Shown: one piece after another, positions 15,182 to 20,591 of the stretch
Layout: the number at the start of each line of letters is the position of its first letter
How positions within the stretch are numbered: position 1 is the stretch's first letter
Source of the DNA: Actinomycetes bacterium
Lineage (GTDB): Bacteria > Actinomycetota > Actinomycetes > Actinomycetales > Dermabacteraceae
Assembly (NCBI GenBank): GCA_023389045.1
Contig: JAEWEZ010000032.1
Location: 1 to 20,591 of the forward strand
Reading direction: 5' to 3'
Length of the DNA: 20,591 nt
Notes under the pieces: generated by a model
Seen by the model: the letters and a program-made list of their open reading frames with translations, nothing else
Databases searched by the model: none
What the model was told of the DNA's origin: nothing
Program-made: the position numbers and the translations under genes

Positions 15182-15397
15182 GGCGCGTGGAGGAACAGAG
15201 CAGAGAGTAGGGGAGGGGTAGGTGGGGGAGGGGTGAAAGGAGTGGGGGCGGGTGCGGGGAGACAAAAGGCGGATGGGGGCGGTGCCGAGGAGAACGGGAA
15301 AGCGGGTAGGGGATGGCCGCAGAGGGGAACCGTCGGCCAGACTAGGGGCGGCTCGGGGCGCGCCCGCCCCAGCGCCCCAGGGAACGGAGGACGCGCC
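15182..15397. other. G-rich region upstream of the serpin gene, with a predicted G-quadruplex
   Basis: The plus strand is strongly purine-rich for about 150 bases. At 15210-15233 four G-tracts of four to five bases (15210-15213, 15215-15218, 15224-15228, 15230-15233) are separated by loops of 1, 5 and 1 base, an ideal intramolecular G-quadruplex pattern. The serpin promoter must lie here, but I see no clear -35/-10 boxes. Confidence 0.6.
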
Positions 15398-16756
15398 ATG
15401 CCCGACACCACCCCCGTCGGCCCCACACCACAGCCGGAAGGCACCGGCATGTCGCATGCAGACCGGGCCTCGACGCCAGCAGAACCAACCGGGCTTACCT
15501 GCCCAGGCCGCGCTGAAAACCATGCTGACCAGCCAGAACAGATGGCGATCAAAGAGTCACCCATCGATCCTGCCGCGCTGCTCGCGCCCTTCACCCTGCG
15601 CCTGCTCCGCGCCGCTAATCCCACGGCGCCGAACCTCGTCTGCTCGCCGCTCTCCGTGCTTCTCGTGCTGACCATGGCCGCGCACGGCGCCCGCGGGAAG
15701 ACCCGCCAACAGATCGAAACACTGCTCGGAGCCAGCGTGGACCGCCTCACCGCGCTCGCCGAAACCCTCCCCGCGCTGCTGCGGACCATCGACGCGACCG
15801 ACACCGGCGGTGCCTCGCCCACGCAGGCGCGACTCGCTGCGGAGCTCTGGATGCAGCAGGGATTCGCGATCGAACCTGCCTTCCAGGAGGCGGTGACCAG
15901 CCGATTCGGCGCCACGATCCGCGAAGCCAACTTCACCACTGCCCCGGGACGCGAACAAGCCTGCGAGCATATGAACGCCTCCATCTCCAACGCCACCCGC
16001 GGCACAATCACCAACCTGGTCGATCCCAGCGCGCTCGATGAGAACACCCGCCTGACCCTGCTGAGCGCCCTGTATGCAGCGGCTGCCTGGACCGACCGGC
16101 TGGCGCCCGCCGGGGAGCAGACCTTCACGTGTGACGAGGGCGAGCAGATCACGGCGCCGATGTTCATGCGCCGCACCACCGGCTGGTTCGAGGACGCCGA
16201 CGCCCACGCGACCATGCTTCACACCGCCGGTGGCGCCCTCGGCCTTGTGCTGATTCGGCCCACCCGTGACGTGCCCGCGCTTCTGGAGGCCTGGGATGCG
16301 GCGGTGGAAAAGAGCGGCGCGAACGGTGCCGGTGATGAGGATGGGAAAGGCCAGGGTGTGGGGCTGCACGGCATGCTGCATGCCCTCGCCGCGGATGACG
16401 CACCCGTTGACCTCACCCTGCCGCTGCTCGAGGCCACCTCGAAGCTGCAGTTGGAGGGCGTGCTGGCCGGGCTTGGCCTGCCGGTTAGGCCCGAGGCTGA
16501 CTATTCCGGGATCAGCCAGGCGGCGGATATCGACGTGACCGGTGTGCTGCACCAGGCGCTGCTGCGGGTGGATGAGGCAGGGATGGAGGCGGCTGCGGCC
16601 ACCGCGCTCGTCTTCGGAACCCGCTCGGTGCCGGCGCCGCAGGAGGTACGTGAACTGGTGCTTGACCGGCCGTTCCTGGCGATGGTTGTGGCGACGGAGG
16701 GCATGATCCCGCTGGTCGTGGCGCGGATCGGGAAGCCGGAGGCGCCGGACGCCTGA
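15398..16756 (+). CDS. Serpin (serine protease inhibitor)
   Basis: The 452-residue product has a Pro/Thr-rich tail of about 50 residues, then a full serpin domain: NLVCSPLSVLLVLTMAAHGA and ARGKTRQQIETLLGA, then MNASISNATRGTITNLV, LLSALYAAAAWTDRL and the C-terminal DRPFLAMVVATEGMIPLVVARIG. The reactive-centre hinge is DEAGMEAAAATAL (starting at 392), with Met at P14 where Thr or Ser is usual, and the Ala run of inhibitory serpins. Counting from E393 as P17 puts P1 at R409 and P1' at S410, as in inhibitors of trypsin-like proteases. There is no signal peptide from this start, which is backed by a GGAGG seven bases upstream. An insertion near residues 305-325 is Gly/Asp-rich. Confidence 0.92.
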   Translation: MPDTTPVGPTPQPEGTGMSHADRASTPAEPTGLTCPGRAENHADQPEQMAIKESPIDPAALLAPFTLRLLRAANPTAPNLVCSPLSVLLVLTMAAHGARGKTRQQIETLLGASVDRLTALAETLPALLRTIDATDTGGASPTQARLAAELWMQQGFAIEPAFQEAVTSRFGATIREANFTTAPGREQACEHMNASISNATRGTITNLVDPSALDENTRLTLLSALYAAAAWTDRLAPAGEQTFTCDEGEQITAPMFMRRTTGWFEDADAHATMLHTAGGALGLVLIRPTRDVPALLEAWDAAVEKSGANGAGDEDGKGQGVGLHGMLHALAADDAPVDLTLPLLEATSKLQLEGVLAGLGLPVRPEADYSGISQAADIDVTGVLHQALLRVDEAGMEAAAATALVFGTRSVPAPQEVRELVLDRPFLAMVVATEGMIPLVVARIGKPEAPDA

Positions 16757-16859
16757 GCGGCCGGCCGCCGTGCCAGCCGCATCCGCATCCGCCGGCCCGG
16801 CCCGGTACGGCACGCCGGAGTCCAGCTCCGTCCATCAACCCCACCCGGTCACGGGTGAG

Positions 16860-16924
16860 AAAACGGGACGCTAGCGGTTGTAGCTATGCATAGTGCACGC
16901 CTCCGACCGCTAGCGTCCCCTTTT
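16860..16924. repeat. Long inverted repeat between serpin and GH35 genes
   Basis: AAAACGGGACGCTAGCGGT (16860-16878) pairs with 16906-16924 in 18 of 19 positions, around a 27-base centre that itself contains the palindrome CTATGCATAG (16884-16893). Each arm contains the palindrome CGCTAGCG. A-tract on the left and T-tract on the right make it a plausible bidirectional intrinsic terminator, about 100 bases after the serpin stop. The paired CGCTAGCG motifs could also be a double operator for the beta-galactosidase gene. Confidence 0.7.
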
Positions 16925-17071
16925 GTCACGCATACTGCGGCGGGGCGCGGTGGCGCAGGCCCGGCCAAGGCGAAGCCCAGGCCGCGAGGCACCCTCGCGG
17001 AGCGGGCGGAGCGGGAGAGGCAGATGGGCGAACCCCACCCCGCCGGCCCCTGATCTGGAAAGATCGTCCCC

Positions 17072-19024
17072 ATGAGTGCGCTCCTGGTCCCCACCCCTGA
17101 CGGTTTCCTGCGCGGCGGGCAGCCGCATCAGATCATCTCCGGTGCGATCCACTATTTCCGGGTGCATCCGCAGCAGTGGCGGGACCGACTCCGCCGCCTC
17201 GTGGCCATGGGCTGCAACGCAGTGGAGACCTACGTGGCCTGGAACATCCACCAGCCCACCCCGGATACCGTCACCTTCGACGGCATTGCTGACCTGGGGT
17301 GTTTCCTCGATATCGCCGCCGAGGAGGGCCTGGACGCGATCGTCCGACCGGGCCCCTACATCTGCGCCGAATGGGAGAACGGCGGCTTCCCCGGCTGGCT
17401 CATCGCCGACCCGACGGTGGCGCTGCGCACCCGCGACCCCCGCTATCTGCGCGCCGTGGATTCCTGGTTTGACGCGCTGATCCCGGTGATCGCTCAGCGG
17501 CAGGCCTGCCACGGCGGCCCGGTGGTGATGGTGCAGGTCGAAAACGAGTACGGCTCCTACGGTGATGACACCGCCTACCTGGAGCATCTGCGCGATGGGC
17601 TTCGGGCGCGCGGCATTTCAGAGCTGCTGGTTACCTCCGATGGGCCGGCCAGCATGTGGCTGACGGGCGGAACGGTGGACGGGGCGCTCGCCACCGTTAA
17701 CTTCGGCTCCCGCACCACCGAGGTGCTGGAGATGGCCGCGGAGGAACTGCCTGATCAGCCGCTGATGTGCATGGAGTTCTGGAACGGCTGGTTCGACCAC
17801 TGGGGCGAAGAGCACCACACCCGCACGGACGATTCCGCCGCAGAGGAACTCGTGACGATGCTCGAGGCCGGCATGAGCGTCAACTTCTATATGGCGCACG
17901 GCGGCACGAACCACGGCCTGTGGGCGGGGGCGAACCATCCGGGCACCCTGCAGCCCACCACCACGAGCTACGACTACGACGCCCCGATCGCCGAGGACGG
18001 CACCCTGACCGCGAAGTTCCATGCCTTCCGCGAGGTCATCGCCCGGCATCGTGATCTGCCGCCGCTGGAGAGCGAACTGGAGCGCCTGGGTCTCAGTGAG
18101 AAGCCGGTGCTGCTTCCCGAGGGCGAGGTGCGTATCGAGAAGACGGTGCCGCTGCGCTCTACCCCGCTGTTTACGCGCCCCGCGCCGGTGCATCCGAAAC
18201 CGCCGACCTTCGAGGAGCTGCAGCTGGAGCGCGGCATGCTCCGCCTAGCCCGCGAGGTTGAGATGAGCCGCTCGGCCGAGGGCGAGATCGCGCCGCTACA
18301 GCTGCATGGCCTGCGGGATCGCGCGTGGGTGTTCCTGGATGGACGGTATGTCGGCGCGGTGGGTGTGCGCGGCCCCGAGCAGCCCCAGCCGGATCCGACC
18401 CCGGTTTCGCTCACGGACGTGGCCGACGCGCTGCTCGCCCCCGGGGAGCGCCGCACGATGCGCCTCGAAATCCTGGTCGCGAACCTGGGCCGCACGAACT
18501 TCGGGCCCAAGCTCGGGGACCGCAAGGGCATCCTCGGCGGGGTGTGGCATGTGATCCGCTACCTGAATGACTGGGAGGTGGATCCCTGGCCGCTGCCGCG
18601 GATGGCCGGCGAACTGGGCGAGGCGCTCGCCGCCGGAACCGCCTGGGAGGCGGGGAACGACGGGAAGCAGGGTGGGCGCGAGACGCTCGCAGCGCACGAC
18701 GGCGCCAGTGCTACCGACGGTGAGAAGCAGGTCGACGGGCCACAGCCCCCGTCGGCCCCAAGCCCCCTTCCGGTGCTCGTGCAGGCAAGCTTCACGGCCG
18801 AGGAACCGGCCTGCACCTACCTGGATGTTTCCGACTGTGGGCACGGCGTGGCCTGGGTCAACGGCGAATGCGTCGGACGGTTCTGGGGGATTGGCCCGCA
18901 GCAGACGCTGTACGTGCCCGCTCCCCTTGTGCGCGCCGGCCGCAATGAGGTGCTGCTGCTTGACCTGGAGCGGGTTCCGCAGCGTCTGGCCCTCACCGCC
19001 GAACACCGCTTCCACACGCCGTAG
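17072..19024 (+). CDS. GH35 beta-galactosidase
   Basis: The 650-residue product has the GH35 TIM barrel: ISGAIHYFRVHPQQWRDRL, then GCNAVETYVAWNIHQP and RPGPYICAEWENGGFPGWL. VENEYGSYG carries the acid/base E159, CMEFWNGWFDHWG the nucleophile E235, and MAHGGTNHGLWAGAN follows. The C-terminal part is beta-sandwich (DVSDCGHGVAWVNGECVGRFWGIGPQQTLYVP). It hydrolyses terminal beta-galactosyl residues. No signal peptide is present, so it should act on sugars already imported. A hydrophilic, low-complexity insert at about 520-566 (Gly/Asp/Pro/Ser-rich) interrupts the sandwich region. ATG 17072 has a modest GGAAAGAT upstream. It is convergent with a sugar-binding protein gene, hinting at one uptake-and-hydrolysis system. 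Confidence 0.94.
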   Translation: MSALLVPTPDGFLRGGQPHQIISGAIHYFRVHPQQWRDRLRRLVAMGCNAVETYVAWNIHQPTPDTVTFDGIADLGCFLDIAAEEGLDAIVRPGPYICAEWENGGFPGWLIADPTVALRTRDPRYLRAVDSWFDALIPVIAQRQACHGGPVVMVQVENEYGSYGDDTAYLEHLRDGLRARGISELLVTSDGPASMWLTGGTVDGALATVNFGSRTTEVLEMAAEELPDQPLMCMEFWNGWFDHWGEEHHTRTDDSAAEELVTMLEAGMSVNFYMAHGGTNHGLWAGANHPGTLQPTTTSYDYDAPIAEDGTLTAKFHAFREVIARHRDLPPLESELERLGLSEKPVLLPEGEVRIEKTVPLRSTPLFTRPAPVHPKPPTFEELQLERGMLRLAREVEMSRSAEGEIAPLQLHGLRDRAWVFLDGRYVGAVGVRGPEQPQPDPTPVSLTDVADALLAPGERRTMRLEILVANLGRTNFGPKLGDRKGILGGVWHVIRYLNDWEVDPWPLPRMAGELGEALAAGTAWEAGNDGKQGGRETLAAHDGASATDGEKQVDGPQPPSAPSPLPVLVQASFTAEEPACTYLDVSDCGHGVAWVNGECVGRFWGIGPQQTLYVPAPLVRAGRNEVLLLDLERVPQRLALTAEHRFHTP

Positions 19025-19059
19025 TCCGCCGCGCACCAACCCCCGCGACGAGCGGGGAT

Positions 19060-19095
19060 AAGGGAGGGGCCGCCCCGTGGGACAGCCCCTCCTTT
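19060..19095 (+). terminator. Intrinsic terminator of the GH35 gene
   Basis: AAGGGAGGGGC (19060-19070) pairs with GCCCCTCCTTT (19085-19095) with one G-T wobble, and the right arm ends in TTTGT. A second hairpin (CCCCGC at 19041-19046 with GCGGGG at 19052-19057) precedes it, 17 bases after the stop. Confidence 0.65.
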
Positions 19096-19100
19096 GTGGT

Positions 19101-19127
19101 GCTCAGGCGGCAGATCGCCGTCTGAGC
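19101..19127 (-). terminator. Hairpin after the solute-binding protein gene
   Basis: GCTCAGGCGGC (19101-19111) and GCCGTCTGAGC (19117-19127) form an 11-bp stem with one G-T pair and a 5-base loop. It lies just past the stop of the leftward gene at 19140. No T-run follows on the minus strand, so termination there would rely on the hairpin or on the adjacent element. Confidence 0.5.
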
Positions 19128-19139
19128 ATCGACTCTGTC

Positions 19140-20591
19140 TCAGAGGCTGGTGCTCGGCGTGACAGGAACGTCCTTGGGCAGCACCTCGGCGTACTCCTCA
19201 AGGATCTTCTTGCCGCCGCGCTCCTCCCAGTCCTTCACCGCTTTCTTGAAGTCGTCGATGGTCTTGCGGCCCTGGATGACGTCATTGCGCACATCGTTGA
19301 GGCGGGCGCCGAGCTCCGCGCCCTTGGCAGAGGAGGTGTTGGAGTACAGACCCTTCTGGGGGTGCTGCATGGAGATCTCCAGGAGCTCCTTCTCCTTCTC
19401 GTAGATGTACGTGGAGTCATCCTCGACCGGGTTGTAGATGACGCCTTCGCCGGAGGTCATGATGTTCAGCGCGCTCTGCAGGCCCGGCACATTGGTCTTG
19501 CCGGGTTCGGTCAGCACGTAGTTGCCGTCCTTGAGCTCGTAGTCCTCGCCCTCGGTGCCGTAGTTCTTCTGCATGTACTCGGTGGTTCCGAAGGGAGCGG
19601 AGAGCCAGTTGATGAGCGAGAGCAGCTCGCGGATCTTCTTCTCGTCGTCCGTCTTGCGGAACGGGGTGAAGCCGACGGTTCCGTAGCCCATGTTGTAGAC
19701 GGGACGGCGGCCGGGAACGGCACTGAAGGGAACCATGATGTCCGAGAGGAAACCGCCGGTCAGGCGGCTCTCGGAGGCGCTGCGCGGGCCGACGGCGACC
19801 ATCGCCGCGATGGTGCCGTTGGCGAAGTACTGCGCGCCCTCGGCCAGGTTGAGGTCGGGGTAGAAGACCCCGGCGGCGAACACCTTCTGCGCGTATTCGA
19901 GGGTTTCGAGGTATTCGTCGGTCTGGTGCGCCGCGGTGAGGGTGCGGTCCTTATTGACGCGGTACCCGTTCGGGCAGCCATGCCACTGGCTGAACATGTG
20001 GAAGGCGTTGGGGAGGAACGGTTCCAGCGCCCACCGCTTACCGGGCTGGGTGATCTCCTTGCACTTGTCGAGGAACTCCTGGGCGCTCGAGCACTGCAGC
20101 CCGTCCACGTCTTTCCACACGGAGGGGTTACCGACGTACACCTGCCCAAAGGGGGTCGAGGGGATCGGTGCACCCCAGATCTTCCCGTTGACCACGGCGG
20201 TACGCCAGGAGCCGGGGGTGAGCGCGGCCAGGTTCGGGTACTCCAGCACGGCATCGCCGGAGAGGTACTTGGTCAGGTCCGTGAACTGGGATTCCAGCAT
20301 CGGGCCGACGTTGGGAATGCCCTGGTTCGGCGGAACCCACATGAGGTCGGGGAGGTCGCCGGAGGCGAGGGGGGTGGCGAACTTCTGCGGGTAGGAATCC
20401 ACCACGACAGTGAGCGCGAGAGTGCCGCCGAGCGCTTCGTTCAGCCGCTTCCAGAAGGGGTTGGAGTCCATCGGCGGCGGCGGGGTCTGGAAGGTCTGGG
20501 TCAGGGCTGTGGCCTTGCCGGAGGTGATCGGCTTCTTGTCGGTCGTGGACAGAAGCTTTTCGGGCGCCTTCAGGAACACATTGTGCAGGCC
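19140..20591 (-). CDS. Carbohydrate ABC transporter solute-binding protein (partial, 5' end missing)
   Basis: The visible ~483 residues are an extracellular solute-binding protein of the LplA/LipO-like family-1 group. ITSGKATALTQTFQTPPPPM with DSNPFWKRLNEALG opens the mature domain, ASGDLPDLMWVP is the typical first-lobe motif, NGKIWGAPIPSTPFGQVYV follows, and FTPFRKTDDEKKIRELLSLINWL is in the second lobe. The frame is open through the window edge (GLHN precedes the first in-frame GTG at 20579), so the signal peptide and lipobox Cys are probably just outside. It should bind an oligosaccharide at the outer membrane face and feed an importer whose permease genes, not seen here, would lie to the right. 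It ends 116 bases from the convergent GH35 gene. Confidence 0.9.
   Translation of the reverse strand, partial: GLHNVFLKAPEKLLSTTDKKPITSGKATALTQTFQTPPPPMDSNPFWKRLNEALGGTLALTVVVDSYPQKFATPLASGDLPDLMWVPPNQGIPNVGPMLESQFTDLTKYLSGDAVLEYPNLAALTPGSWRTAVVNGKIWGAPIPSTPFGQVYVGNPSVWKDVDGLQCSSAQEFLDKCKEITQPGKRWALEPFLPNAFHMFSQWHGCPNGYRVNKDRTLTAAHQTDEYLETLEYAQKVFAAGVFYPDLNLAEGAQYFANGTIAAMVAVGPRSASESRLTGGFLSDIMVPFSAVPGRRPVYNMGYGTVGFTPFRKTDDEKKIRELLSLINWLSAPFGTTEYMQKNYGTEGEDYELKDGNYVLTEPGKTNVPGLQSALNIMTSGEGVIYNPVEDDSTYIYEKEKELLEISMQHPQKGLYSNTSSAKGAELGARLNDVRNDVIQGRKTIDDFKKAVKDWEERGGKKILEEYAEVLPKDVPVTPSTSL

Noticed and set aside
16757..16768. 12-base palindrome GCGGCCGGCCGC right after the serpin stop
   Set aside because: Pure G/C palindromes of this length are expected in such DNA, and no loop or T-run makes it a terminator.
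16912..16935. TTGTCA after the long inverted repeat as a third PafBC-like promoter
   Set aside because: No TAnnnT box lies eleven bases downstream, so the required spacing is missing.
1..20591. tRNA, rRNA, CRISPR, insertion sequences, integrase or phage genes
   Set aside because: No cloverleaf, rRNA segment, regularly spaced repeats, transposase or integrase motif was found on either strand.

Overview
The window reads as chromosomal DNA of a high-GC Gram-positive bacterium (Actinomycetota). Supporting this are strong G/C bias at third codon positions, frequent GTG starts, WXG100-type (ESX/type VII) secretion targets, two promoters resembling the actinobacterial PafBC/RecA-independent DNA-damage promoter, and a SorC-type sugar regulator beside typical actinobacterial housekeeping genes. 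I cannot name the genus. No rRNA, tRNA, CRISPR array, transposase or phage gene is visible.

Left block (1-5.3 kb). A minus-strand gene just begins at the left edge. A leaderless-looking plus-strand operon follows: a sugar-phosphate nucleotidyltransferase, a galactokinase-like GHMP kinase and an unrecognised protein, joined by 4-base stop/start overlaps. The first two could phosphorylate a free sugar and then turn it into an NDP-sugar. Next is a toxin-type gene with an N-terminal WXG100 domain and a C-terminal DNA/RNA non-specific endonuclease-like domain, overlapped by a probable immunity gene.

Middle (5.3-9.4 kb). A second WXG100 protein has a Gly-rich tail and no recognisable toxin. Both WXG genes carry the same 18-base near-palindrome at the same distance from a TAnnnT box. 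Then come a class IV PLP aminotransferase (aminodeoxychorismate lyase-like), a convergent SorC-family regulator whose stop codon shares CTAG with it, and a divergent NUDIX hydrolase.

Right-centre, minus strand (9.45-15.1 kb). In transcription order: a serine carboxypeptidase-like S10 peptidase, a GH15 glucoamylase-like gene broken by a one-base frameshift, cstA (pyruvate/peptide transporter) and its small partner ybdD, with a 15-bp hairpin between the last two. The S10 gene also has a PafBC-like promoter.

Right end (15.4-20.6 kb). A serpin has a clear reactive-centre hinge and predicted P1-P1' Arg-Ser. After a long inverted repeat comes a cytoplasmic GH35 beta-galactosidase, convergent with a carbohydrate ABC transporter solute-binding protein that runs off the right edge. 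The themes are carbohydrate uptake and hydrolysis, sugar salvage, competition with other bacteria through type VII-secreted effectors, and protease control.
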